DNA of 64,000 nt from Pyrocephalus nanus (Eukaryota; Chordata; Aves; Passeriformes; Tyrannidae), in assembly GCA_038380795.1 (NCBI GenBank), contig CM076262.1, positions 67,414,629 through 67,478,628 on the forward strand, in the 5' to 3' direction. This document shows positions 48,613 to 59,769 of this stretch, piece after piece. The translations under genes and the position numbers were made by a program. The notes beneath the pieces are model-generated. The model searched no databases. It was not told where the DNA came from and was given only the letters and a program-made list of their open reading frames with translations. Position 1 is the first letter of the stretch, and each line of letters begins with the position of its first letter.

Positions 48613-48846
48613 CTGAGGTGCTCCTCGAAGGGCTCCAGCAGGGACTCAATGTGATGACCCATCCTCAAGGGGAAGTACATAAAAGCACATCACCTCCACA
48701 CTTCTCCGGGATGCGACTGAAAGGAGACTTCCCACTCTGTTGTCAAACTACTCTCCCTTATTTCCCTCTCTTTTTATTACCTTCCCTACCAGCACACTGC
48801 ACTTCAGCCTCAACCTATCTCACAAAACAGCAAAAAGGCTTCTTAC

Positions 48847-49060
48847 CAATTACCGCAGGACCAGCAGCGCTTCGAGCCTCGGCTGGACCTCACGTTCACA
48901 CTGCACTTGCTGACAAAGAAGCAGCGGGGGGCTCGGACAACACGCCTGCCCGCACCGGAGCGGCACGGACAAGCCGCTCCACCGAGGGAGCCCAGAAGCC
49001 AGCGGGGCCCGGGAGGGCTGGGGGGCGGAGCGAGGCCGTCCCGCCGCTCACGCCGCGTCA
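48847..49060 (-). other. USP18: Non-coding first exon of USP18 (5' UTR)
   Basis: A consensus donor (exon ends at 48847, then GTAAGA) closes a GC-rich segment downstream of the ISRE. In mammals USP18 exon 1 is also untranslated and the next exon carries the start. Joined to the next exon, the longest frame entering from here meets TGA at the junction, so it adds no N-terminal coding sequence. The 5' limit is a guess, placed just below the ISRE cluster. Confidence 0.6.
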
Positions 49061-49080
49061 GGCGGCAGCACCACCCGCCC

Positions 49081-49096
49081 GCAGTTTTCATTTCCC
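49081..49096 (-). promoter_or_regulatory. Second ISRE-like element, opposite orientation
   Basis: On the - strand this reads GGGAAATGAAAACTGC, one base off the ISRE core. It is 22 bases from the perfect ISRE at 49118-49129, and together they form a divergent pair. Confidence 0.5.
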
Positions 49097-49117
49097 GCTC
49101 GGCTGGGAGAGGGGACA

Positions 49118-49129
49118 GAAAGTGAAACT
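49118..49129 (+). promoter_or_regulatory. Interferon-stimulated response element (ISRE)
   Basis: GAAAGTGAAACT matches the ISRE consensus GAAANNGAAACT exactly. It lies about 270 bases upstream of the exon 1 donor of USP18, a gene known to be induced by type I interferon through ISGF3 and IRFs. Binding itself is inferred. Confidence 0.85.
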
Positions 49130-49274
49130 CAGCGCCGCCCAGGGCTGCCGCTGGCGGCTGCCACGCCGCTTCCCGACATGGAGCGGCGTGAGAGAAGGGC
49201 AGCCGAGAGACCAGAGACCTCCCATAGCTCAGCGGCTACTCAGGGTGAATTGCTGACGCCGCGCTGGGGCGGTG

Positions 49275-49515
49275 TCTCTTACGAGAAATTGCGGAAGCTG
49301 GGTGTGTTTACTCTAGAGAAGACCGAGAAGACTCATCAATGCATATAAATATCTCAAAAATGGGTGCACAGACACTTTTCAGTGGTGCCCAGCGGCAGGA
49401 CGAGAAGTAATGGACATAAACTAAAATACAAGAAGTTCCACCTCAACATGAGGAAGAGCTGCTTTACACTGAGGGTGGCAGAGCACTGGAACAGGCTTCC
49501 ATGGGAGGCCAGTAC
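49275..49515 (+). mobile_element. CR1 LINE fragment, + strand, beside the USP18 promoter
   Basis: Contains gtgcccagcggcaggacgag, ctcaacatgaggaagagctg and gcactggaacaggcttcca, words of the CR1 3' region. It lacks the terminal repeats and directly abuts the USP18 CpG island. Confidence 0.75.
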
Positions 49516-49519
49516 TAAA

Positions 49520-50085
49520 TAAATACTTGAGAAAAGTAGCATTAATTGGCTTTGCATTAGGGCTAAAGTATTTTTACTGCTTTTCAGAAGCTGCTCAGGT
49601 TGAGGAAAAACTGCTGAAATTCCCTCTGAATCCCCTAGCTGCTCTCTGTTTTCCAGTCTCAGGAAATATAAGTAAAAGCAACTGCAGACACTGAAAATGG
49701 AAATATTTCACCAGTCTGTTCAGAAATACACTGTTGTAAAAAATGCACTGATATAAAGCCGAAGCAAGCAACGGCAATAAAGCCATTTGAAACCATTACA
49801 AGGACAATTTTTAAAAGTCCCAAAAATAGAGTAAGTACAAAGATACATGCAATACTGTAGTTCACTCAGAAACTTTTGTGACACATTCAGTTTCATGAAA
49901 AACAAACCTGATAGAACTATTGCTAAAGAAACAAAACTAATATAATAATCTACTTGCATGACAGTCTGATTTGATGCTTGGCATCACAGTTCTCAATAAA
50001 CCCATGTACTACACATGTGGCAATTATGTTGAAAAAATGATGCAGCTAAAGCTGCTAATATTTGCATTAAGTTATCCAGCCTGAA
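49520..50085. other. AT-rich spacer, no gene seen
   Basis: No exon, RNA or repeat family was recognised between the CR1 fragment and the first copy of the unknown duplicated element. Confidence 0.4.
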
Positions 50086-50089
50086 AGGG

Positions 50090-50530
50090 CTTCTGAGTAC
50101 ATCAAGCTGGGAAAAACTTGCAGAACATTGTCAGATGTGTGCAGTTGAAAGGCTTCGAAGCCAAAAGGGAGTGCCGCTCCATTGCGAATGCTTAGAACTT
50201 TGCAATTAGCAGGAATAGGTCAACAAGAGCTTTCTCTCTTGGCACACTTCCCCCATGGTGCGTTTTTCTCTGCAGCAGGTACCATGAAGCGGTTTCAGGC
50301 ACAAAGGGTCCAGAGTGTTCCCTCTGTTCCTGCACACAGTAAAACAAGACTGGGCAAAACTAATGGACTGATTCGTTCTTGCAGCCTTTCAATGTCACAC
50401 TGAACCAAGGAGCTAGACACTCTCCTTCTCACGTAGACACACTCTCTCCTTCTCTTCAGCTCCCACAGATCAGACTTGATAACCCAAAAGAGTCCAGCAG
50501 CTGAGCCCATGCCAAATGTCCTAGAAGGAA
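50090..50530. repeat. Unknown element, copy A, with internal inversion
   Basis: The left part (about 50090-50320) resembles 51515-51735 in direct orientation; shared words include gctttctctcttggcacact and a following gcggtttcaggc/gcgctttcaagc. The right part (about 50360-50520) resembles 51785-51935 only as its reverse complement. On the - strand it encodes TFGMGSAAGLFWVIKSDLWE and then LKRRREC, similar to a frame in copy B. I do not recognise the element. Confidence 0.65.
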
Positions 50531-51027
50531 AACTCATGGCTGATTTCACTCTTTCTCCTGAAACCAAAGCACTACACTGTTGTAGTAGTTTTTTAAACTA
50601 CTTTTAAACTACTTTTAAACCCTCTAGGTTCCCATCCAGACATGTTCAGTACTAAGGTTCTTATTCATACATTGTCCGGGGCATGTGCTCTTTGCACATG
50701 TTCATTTGCAAAGTTTTTCCCATACGTGTTGCTGGGCTGTGTTCCCGGCGTCGATGGGCTGGGGTATATTTGTGAGCTGGGGTTTTTTGCGATAAAGATT
50801 TTTAGTCTTCCTCGGTGCCCACAAGATGAACCTGGCTTGGAACATGTGCATTTAATAGGTATTTTTCCTCCCCTTCCAGGCTTATTGTATTCATAAATCA
50901 CTTTGACTCTTTGTTTAGGGGAAACTTCTCGGTGTCTCCAGCTTGTCGGCTTGAATTGTGCTAACAGGGTACAGTTAATTACAATGCTAGACTACCCCCC
51001 TTTATTATCAACCTTGGGAACAAACAG

Positions 51028-51225
51028 CAGTTTGTTAGAAGCATTTAACAGCTATGTGAGAAATACATGCGGAAGGAATAGATCAATGTCCTGAGGTTTT
51101 ACTAAGCTTAACAAAAAAAAAGTCCCTTTAAAATATATGTAGCTTTAACAGCTATAAGGGAAATACACATAGAAATCACACATCCATAGCCTGAGGTTTT
51201 ACTAAGCTTAACAAAAATTCCCTCT
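51028..51225. repeat. Two tandem copies of a unit of about 105 bp
   Basis: Both copies share tttaacagctat near the start and gaggttttactaagcttaac at the end (about 51095 and 51200). They lie between copies A and B of the unknown element and may belong to it. Confidence 0.75.
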
Positions 51226-51514
51226 AATATATGTATAGTTTATTGCACACACTGTGCATTACGGCTAAAAAAGAAAAGCGTGCCAAGAGAGAAGGCTTTT
51301 AGTGTCATTCTCCATCCTACTGCACCCTTAGAGGCACTGCCATTTCAGTGGGGTTTAGCTTCCCCTTGCATCCTTTCAGCTGTACAGCCTTCCACAGAGT
51401 GCTTCCGGTTCTTCTTGGCTGCAAGGAGGAGGACAAATGCAGCAAGTTCGCATTACCAGACTCCTCTGACTCTGCGAGGCTAAAGCAAACACTCTGGACT
51501 TGCCTGTAAGTGCT

Positions 51515-51980
51515 TCAGAGTACGTCTAGCTGAGATGAACGTGCAGCATGTTGTCATAAGTTTGAAGTGGAAAAGCTTCGAAGTGGAAAGGGACTGCCAA
51601 TGCTTGGAAGTTTACAATTCAAATGAGTAGCTTCCCAAAAGCTTTCTCTCTTGGCACACTTCCTCATAGTGCCTTGTTCTCAGCTGCTTCTACACTGAGG
51701 CGCTTTCAAGCGGGCAGAGTCCAGAACTACCTCATCAGCCCCCGCAGAATCAGAAAAGTCGGGCTAAGAGACATCTATGGGTTTTAATTTTCAGACATTT
51801 GGCAAGGGCTCATCTGCTAGACTCTTTAGGGCTATCAAGTCAGATCTGCGGGAGGCAAAGAGAAGAAGAGACTCGGTCTATGCGAAACCGAAATTGCCTA
51901 GCTCTCGTGTTCAGTGCATAGCTGAACGGCCGCAAGGAGCAAGGCGAAGGCGGCAACCTGTTTACCTTTCCATTGCAGCG
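51515..51980. repeat. Unknown element, copy B, adjoining the satellite array
   Basis: Partner of copy A (50090-50530). After an acceptor-like ttttaattttcag it has an open + strand frame with TFGKGSSARLFRAIKSDLRE and then AKRRRDSVY. The two frames agree at about half of their positions, in opposite chromosomal orientation. The element runs directly into the first satellite unit. Identity unknown; it could be a degenerate mobile element or gene fragment. Confidence 0.6.
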
Positions 51981-52411
51981 GTTCAGACACCAAACAAATG
52001 AAGTTCCAGTTAGGAAAAAAAGCCCTTACCCTCCATCTCTCCTATGCAATTGGTTTTCCACTCTTGTCACTGCATGCACATATAGAGCTTCCAGTACTGT
52101 CACCTTTTGTCTGGGAGGAATCTTCATTCTTAGTCCATTTTGGGCACTCAGAATGACCATTTGGGCAAGGGGGTTTTGACACCAAACAAATGAAGTTCCA
52201 GCCAGGAAAAAAAGCCCTTACCCTCCATCTCTTCTGTGGCATTCGTGAGCCAGTCTTGGCACTCCATACACACATAGAGCTTCCTGTGCTGGCACAATTG
52301 TCTGCGAGGTATCTTCATTCTTATGCCATTTAGGGCCTCAGACTGCCCATTAAATCTCAAAGGCTCTGATACCAAACAAATGAAGTTCCAGCCAGGAAAA
52401 AAAGCCCTTAC

Positions 52412-52716
52412 TTATCACGGGTCGAGGCGGGATAGTGACACGGTTTCACGATACCAACTCTTTATTACAACAGTATAGCTACTCTAAGAGTTCTGGGTGA
52501 CACATGAATACGCTCCATTGGTTTACCACTAACATAACAACTCATGATTGGGCATAGCTACACATGTCTGAACACCATAGGTGACCACTCCTACCAGGAC
52601 ACCCATTCTGTGTAACAGCCATTACTATCAGTAGTAAACCCTCTGCCAGGTGTAAGAAGTTCCAACTTCTGTAATTCAGCTTACAGAGAGCCCAGAGCCA
52701 GATGGGCTCCCCTAAA
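52412..52716 (-). mobile_element. 305-bp insertion inside a satellite unit
   Basis: A unit is cut after cttac (52407-52411) and resumes at cttac (52717-52721), giving a 5-bp target duplication. The insert is unlike the satellite. On the - strand it has AATAAAGAGTTGG near its far end, as the R region of an LTR would. Its outer bases are not the usual TG...CA, so the class is uncertain. It shows that the array was already there when the element arrived. Confidence 0.65.
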
Positions 52717-55017
52717 CTTACCCTCCATCTCTCCTCTGCATTTGGTGAGCCACACTTTGCACTCCATACACAGATAAACCTTCCTGTGCTGTTACCTTTT
52801 GTCTGGGAGGAATCTTCATTCTTAGTCTATTTCGAGAGTCAGACTAAGAACTTAGCCGCGGGGATTCTGACACAACACAAAAGAAGTTCCAGCCAGGAAA
52901 AAAAGGCCTTACCCTCCATCTCTCCTGTGGAATTGGTGAGCCACTCTTGGCACTCCATACACACATAGATCTTCCTGTGCTGCCAGCTATTATCTGGGAG
53001 GAATCTTCAACCTTATGAAATCTAGGGCCTCAGACTGCCCATTAAATCTCAAAGGCTCTGACACCAAAAAAGTGGAATTCCACCCTGGAAAAAAAGTCCT
53101 TACCCTCCATCTCACCTGTGCAATTGGCCAGTCACTCTTGGCACTATATGCACACATAGCTTCCTGTGCTACCACATTTTGTCTCGGAGAAATTTTCATT
53201 CTTAGTCCATTTTGGGAGTCAGACTAAGAACTTAGCTGCGGGGGTTCTGACACCAACCCAATGAGTTCCACCCAGGAAAAAATGGCCTTACTCTCCATCT
53301 CTCCTATGCAATTGGTGAGCCCCTCTTAACACTCCATGCACACTTAGAACTTAATGTGGTGGAACTTTCGTTCCAGGAACAATCTTTATTCTTAGTCCCT
53401 TTGAGGACTCAGACCATATCTGCACGAGGGTTCTGACAACAAACTAATGAAGGTTCAACCAGGATAAAAAGCCCTTATCCTCCATCTCTCCTGTGCCATT
53501 CGTGAGCCACTCTTGGCAATCCATGCACACATCAACCTTCCTGTGCTGGCATCTTTTGTCTGAGACCAATCTTTATTCTTAATCCATTTGGGGTCTGAGA
53601 CTGACAATTCCATCACGAGGTTTCCGAAATCAAACAAATGAAGTTCGAGCCAGGAAAAAAAGTCCTTAACCTCCATCTCTCCTGTGCAATTGGTGAATCA
53701 CTTTTGGCACTGCATTCAGAAATTCAGCTTCTTGTGCTGGCAACTTTTGTCTGGGAGGAATCCTCAATCTTAGTCCATTTTGGGACTCAGATTGACCATT
53801 TCCTGCGTGGCTTCTGACATCAAACAAATGAAGTGCCAGCAAGGAAAAAAATGCCCTTCCCCTCCATCTCTCCTGTGCAATTGGTGATCCACTCTTGGCA
53901 CTGCATGCACACATAGAGATTTCTGTGCAGGAACCCTTTGTCTGAAAGGAATATTCATTCTTAATCCATTTCGGTACTTATACTCTAAAAAATTATGGGA
54001 TGAGACTGAGAATTTTGGTAAGGGGGTTCAGATGCCAAAAAACTCAACTTCCACTCAGGAAAAAAAGCCCTTACCCTCCATCCCTCCTGTGCAATTGGTG
54101 TTCCACTGTTGGCACTCCATGCTCATTAAGAGCTTCTGGTAAAGGCACATTTTGTCTGCCAGGGATCTTCATTCTTAGTCCATATGGGGACAGAGACCGA
54201 CCATTTTGGGGCGGGGGTTCTGACGACAAAGAAATGAAGTTCCAGCCAGGAAAAAAGGCCCTTACCCTCCATCTTTCCTGTGCAATTGGTGTTCCACTCT
54301 TTGCACTTCATGCACAGGCAGAGCTTCCAGGACTTGCACATTTTGTCTGGGAGGAATCTTCATTCTTAGTCTATTTGGGAACTCAGAGTGACCATTTGGC
54401 GCAGGGGTTCTGACACAAAATGAATGAAGTTCTAGCCAGGAAAAAAGACCATACCCTCCATCTTTCCTGTGTAATTAGGGAGCCACTCTTTGTACTCCAT
54501 GCACTCATAGAGCTTTCTGTGCTGGCACCTTTTGTCTGGCAAAAATCTTCACTAATTCATTTGGTTACTTGTACTGACCTTTTCAGCGATGGGGTTCTGA
54601 CACTGAACCAAAAAATTTCCAGCCAGGAAAAAAAGGCCTTACCCTCTATCTCTCCTGTGCACTTGGGGAGCCACTCTCGACACTGCATGCATGCATCAAG
54701 CTTCCTGTGCTGGCACTTTTGTCTGGGAGATAATCTTCATTCTTCATAATTTTGGGGTCAGACTGAGCATTTTGGTAAGGGGGTTCAGATGCCAAACAAC
54801 TCAACTTCCACTCAGGAAAAAAAGCCCTTACCCTCCATCTCTCCTGTGCAATTGGTGTTCCACTGTTGGCACTGCATGCTCACATAGAGCTTCCTGTGCT
54901 GGTCCCTTTTGTCTGGCAGGAATCTTCATTCTTAGTCCATTTGTGTATTGAGGCGGACCATTTCGGTGATGGGGTTCTGAGAGTAAGCAAAAAGAGTTCC
55001 AGCCAGGAAAAAACGTC

Positions 55018-58000
55018 CTTACCCTCCATCTCTCCTGTGCAGTTGGTGAGCCACTCTAGCACTCCATGCACACATAGAGCTTCCGGTACAGGCACATTTT
55101 GTCTGCCAGGAATCTTTATTCTTAATCCATATGGGGACAGAGACGGAGTATTTTGGGGCGGGGTTTCTGACACCAACCAAATGAAGTTCCAGCCAGGAAA
55201 AAAATCCTTACCCTCCATCTCTCCTGTGCAATTGATGTTCCACTCTTTGCACTCCACGCACACACAGAGCTTCCTGTACTTGCACCTTTTGTCTGGGAGG
55301 AATCTTCATTCTTAGGCCATTTGGGGACTCAGAGTGACCATTTGGCGCAGGGGTTCTGACACAAAATGAATGAAGTTCTAGCCAGGAAAAAAGGCCTTAC
55401 CCTCCATCTCTCCTGTGCAGTTGGTGAGCCACTCTAGCACTCCATGCACACATAGAGTTTCCAGTGCTGGTACATTTTCTGGCAAGAATCTTTATTTTTA
55501 ATCCATGTGTGGACTAAGACGGAGAACTTCAGTGCGGGAATTCTGACAGCAAACAAATGAAGATTCAGCCACGGAGAAAAGCCCTTACCCTCCATCTGTC
55601 CTGTGCAATTGGTTGGCAAAAGTTTGCACTCCATGCACACATAGAGCTTCCAGTGCTGGCACCTTTTGTCTGGGAGGAATCTTCATTCTTAGTCCATTCA
55701 GGGACTGAGAGTGACAATTTTGGCAATGGGGTTCTGACATCAAACAAATGAAGTTCCAGCCAGGAGAAAAAAGCCTTTATCCTCCATCTCTCCCGTGCAA
55801 TTGGTTAGCCATTTATGCCACTCCATACACACACCGAGCTTCCTGTGCTGGCACCTTTTGTCTGGGAGGAGTCTTTATTCTTAATCCATTTGGGGACTCT
55901 GAGTATTTCAGTGCAGGGGTTCTGACACCAAACAAATGAAGTTCCAGCCAGAAAAAAAAAAGGCCTTACCCTCCATCTTTCCTGTGCAATTGGTGTTCCA
56001 CTTTTGGCAATCCATGCTCAGTAAGAGCTTCCGGTGCAGGCAAATTTTGTCTGCCAGGATTCTTCATTTTAAGTCCATATGGGGACAGAGACCAACCATT
56101 TTGGTATGGGGGTTTTGACACCAACCAAATGAAGTTCCAGCCAGGGAGAAAAGGCCTTACCCTCCATCTTTCCTGTGCAATTGGTGTTCCACTCTTTGCA
56201 CTCCATGCACACGCAGAGCTTCCAGGGCTTGCACATTTTGTCTGGGAGGAATCTTCATTCTTAGTCCATTTGGGAACTCAGAGTGACCATTTCGCACAGG
56301 GGTTCTGACACAAAATGAATGAAGTTCTAGCCAGGAAAAAAAGGCCTTACCCTCTATCTCTCCTGTGCACTTGGGGAGCCACTCTCGACACTGCATGCAT
56401 GCATCAAGTTTCCTGTGCTGGCACTTTTGTCTGGGAGATAATCTTCATTCTTCATAATTTTGGGGTCAGACAGAGCATTTCAGCAAGGGGGTTCGGATGC
56501 CAAACAACTCAACTTCCACTCAGGAAAAAAAGCCCTTACCCTCCATCTCTCCTGTGCAGTTGGTGAGCCACTCTAGCACTCCATGCACACATAGAGCTTC
56601 CGGTACAGGCACATTTTGTCTGCCAGGAATCTTTATTCTTAATCCATATGGGGACAGAGACGGAGTATTTTGGGGCGGGGTTTCTGACACCAACCAAATG
56701 AAGTTCCAGCCAGGAAAAAAATCCTTACCCTCCATCTCTCCTGTGCAATTGATGTTCCACTCTTTGCACTCCACGCACACACAGAGCTTCCTGTACTTGC
56801 ACCTTTTGTCTGGGAGGAATCTTCATTCTTAGGCCATTTGGGGACTCAGAGTGACCATTTGGCGCAGGGGTTCTGACACAAAATGAATGAAGTTCTAGCC
56901 AGGAAAAAAGGCCTTACCCTCCATCTCTCCTGTGCAGTTGGTGAGCCACTCTAGCACTCCATGCACACATAGAGTTTCCAGTGCTGGTACATTTTCTGGC
57001 AAGAATCTTTATTTTTAATCCATGTGTGGACTAAGACGGAGAACTTCAGTGCGGGAATTCTGACAGCAAACAAATGAAGATTCAGCCACGGAGAAAAGCC
57101 CTTACCCTCCATCTGTCCTGTGCAATTGGTTGGCAAAAGTTTGCACTCCATGCACACATAGAGCTTCCAGTGCTGGCACCTTTTGTCTGGGAGGAATCTT
57201 CATTCTTAGTCCATTCAGGGACTGAGAGTGACAATTTTGGCAATGGGGTTCTGACATCAAACAAATGAAGTTCCAGCCAGGAGAAAAAAGCCTTTATCCT
57301 CCATCTCTCCCGTGCAATTGGTTAGCCATTTATGCCACTCCATACACACACCGAGCTTCCTGTGCTGGCACCTTTTGTCTGGGAGGAGTCTTTATTCTTA
57401 ATCCATTTGGGGACTCTGAGTATTTCAGTGCAGGGGTTCTGACACCAAACAAATGAAGTTCCAGCCAGAAAAAAAAAAGGCCTTACCCTCCATCTTTCCT
57501 GTGCAATTGGTGTTCCACTTTTGGCAATCCATGCTCAGTAAGAGCTTCCGGTGCAGGCAAATTTTGTCTGCCAGGATTCTTCATTTTAAGTCCATATGGG
57601 GACAGAGACCAACCATTTTGGTATGGGGGTTTTGACACCAACCAAATGAAGTTCCAGCCAGGGAGAAAAGGCCTTACCCTCCATCTTTCCTGTGCAATTG
57701 GTGTTCCACTCTTTGCACTCCATGCACACGCAGAGCTTCCAGGGCTTGCACATTTTGTCTGGGAGGAATCTTCATTCTTAGTCCATTTGGGAACTCAGAG
57801 TGACCATTTCGCACAGGGGTTCTGACACAAAATGAATGAAGTTCTAGCCAGGAAAAAAAGGCCTTACCCTCTATCTCTCCTGTGCACTTGGGGAGCCACT
57901 CTCGACACTGCATGCATACATCAAGTTTCCTGTGCTGGCACTTTTGTCTGGGAGATAATCTTCATTCTTCATAATTTTGGGGTCAGACAGAGCATTTCAG

Positions 58001-58232
58001 CAAGGGGGTTCGGATGCCAAACAACTCAACTTCCACTCAGGAAAAAAAGCCCTTACCCTCCATCTCTCCTGTGCAGTTGGTGAGCCACTCTAGCACTCCA
58101 TGCACACATAGAGCTTCCGGTACAGGCACATTTTGTCTGCCAGGAATCTTTATTCTTAATCCATATGGGGACAGAGACGGAGTATTTTGGGGCGGGGTTT
58201 CTGACACCAACCAAATGAAGTTCCAGCCAGGA
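55018..58232. repeat. Higher-order repeat, period 1517 bp, about two copies
   Basis: Sequence from about 55018 to 56715 recurs almost base for base 1517 bp later (56535-58232). 1517 bp is eight satellite units. A visible difference is gcatgcatgcatc against gcatgcatacatc (about 56392 and 57909). Units within one copy differ far more from each other than the two copies do, the mark of a recent multi-unit duplication or an assembly duplication. Confidence 0.92.
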
Positions 58233-59339
58233 AAAAAAGGCCTTACCCTCCATCTCTCCTGTGCAGTTGTGAGGCACTCTAGCACTCCATGCACATATAG
58301 AGCTTCCAGTGTTGGCACCTTTTGTCTGGGAGGAATCTTCATTCTTAATCCATTTAGGGACTCTGACGGAGTATTTCAGTGCAGGGGTTTTGACACCAAC
58401 CGAATAAAGTTCCAGCCAGGAAAAAAAGCCCTTACCGTCCATCTCTCCTGTGCAATTGGAATTCCACTGTTGGCACTGCATGCTCACATAGAGCTTCCTG
58501 TGCTGGTCCCTTTTGTCTGGCAGGAATCTTCATTCTTAGTCCATTTGTGTACTGAGACTGACCATTTAGGCGATGGGGTTCTGACAGTAAACAAAAAGAG
58601 TTTCAGGCAGGAAAAAACATCCTTAGCCTCCATCTTTCCTGTGCAATTGGTGTTCCACTTTTGGCACTCCATGCTCACATAGAGCTTCTGGTACAGGCAC
58701 ATTTTGTCTGCCAGGAATCTTCATTCTTAGTCCATATGGGGAAAGAGACCGAGTATTTTGGTGCGGGGGTTCTGACAGCAACCAAATGAAGTTCCAGCCA
58801 GGAAAAAAATCCTTACCCTCCATCTCTCCTGTGCAATTGGTGTTCCACTCTTTGCACTCTACACACACACAGAGCTTCCTGTACTTGCACCTTTTGTCTG
58901 GGAGGAATCTTCATTCTTAGGCCATTTGGGGACTCAGAGTGACCATTTTGTCACGGGGCGTCTGACATGGAAAAACTGAACTCCCAACCTTGAAAAAAGG
59001 TCTTACCCTCCATCTCTCCTGTGCAATTGGTGAACCACTTTTGGCACTGCATTCAGAAATAGAGCTTCCTGTCATGGCTCCTTTGTCTGGCAGGAATCTT
59101 CATTCTTAGTCCATTTGGGGACTGAGAATAACAATTTCGTCACAGGGGTTCTGACACCAAACAAATGAAGTTCCAGCCAGAAAAAAAAAAGGCCTTACCC
59201 TCCATCTCTCCTGTGCAGGTGTGAGGCACTCTAGCACTCCATGCACATATAGAGCTTCCAGTGCTGGCACATTTTGTCTGGGAGGAATCTTCATCCTTAA
59301 TCCATCTGGGGACTCTGATGGAGTATTTCAGTGCACACT

Positions 59340-59765
59340 CCTCATTACCTCTTTTTGACCTCCAAAGATTCATTGTCTGCCCTGCAGATTTGATCAAGTT
59401 TTACTCTCCAAAATTTCTCTGCCTCTCCCCTCTTTACTGCCTCAGTTCATTCCAAAATGTTCCTTCTCTCTGCTGCACATTCCAACAGATTTTAACCCCA
59501 GAGTTTTCCCTATAGTTCAACCACTCAGTACTTCATTTTCACCTCTCAAGATTGATTCTCTGCCGTGGGGATCACCTCAGACACTTTCCCCCCCCCCCCC
59601 GAATTTTCCCTACATGTCCACTACTGATTATCCCAGTTTACCTCATGATGGACATTCTCTCTGCCCCACATGACCTCAAATTTTACAAAGGGGACAGGTT
59701 TCAGAAAATGCTTCTGCAATCTAATTAATGACTGTTTCCAATTTCCCAGTGAGAAGAACATGAAC
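59340..59765. other. Flank of the array with repeated tctctgcc words
   Basis: Pyrimidine-rich sequence with loosely repeated phrases, such as gattcattgtctgccctgc and gattgattctctgccgtgg, about 200 bp apart. This suggests an old, poorly preserved duplication. It includes a C homopolymer of 13 at 59588-59600. No gene seen. Confidence 0.4.
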
Positions 59766-59769
59766 TCAC

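Larger units (their letters stand above)
48860..49270 (-). promoter_or_regulatory. CpG-island promoter of USP18
   Basis: About 400 bases of markedly high GC content with many CG dinucleotides, in contrast to the AT-rich flanks. It spans the inferred first exon and the interferon-response elements. Open frames on both strands here arise from the base composition and are not taken as genes. Confidence 0.7.
51981..59335. repeat. Satellite array, about 37 units of about 190 bp
   Basis: A unit of about 190 bp repeats head to tail over 7.35 kb. On the + strand each unit has blocks such as taccctccatctctcctgtg, cactccatgcacacatagag, tttgtctgggaggaatcttc and aaatgaagttccagccagg. Units differ by scattered substitutions and small indels. 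Few stops occur, so open frames appear on both strands; they overlap each other and I do not treat them as genes. The unit length is like that of the zebra finch centromere satellite Tgut191A, but sequence identity to it was not tested. Read on the - strand, each unit also carries a splice-donor-like GGAGGGTAAGG and, 46 bases on, an acceptor-like TTTGGTGTCAG. Confidence 0.95.

Noticed and set aside
48618..49256. + strand frame of 212 codons across the USP18 promoter
   Set aside because: It spans a CR1-adjacent region and the CpG island, has no similarity, and lies opposite the well-supported USP18 first exon and ISRE.
51981..59335. CRISPR array
   Set aside because: The units are about 190 bp and repeat along their whole length with no unique spacers, and the genome is vertebrate.
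52015..59400. Many open frames of 60-220 codons on both strands of the satellite array
   Set aside because: They overlap in several frames, recur with the repeat period, and vary by indels that change frame. They follow from a stop-poor repeat unit, so they are not annotated as separate genes.
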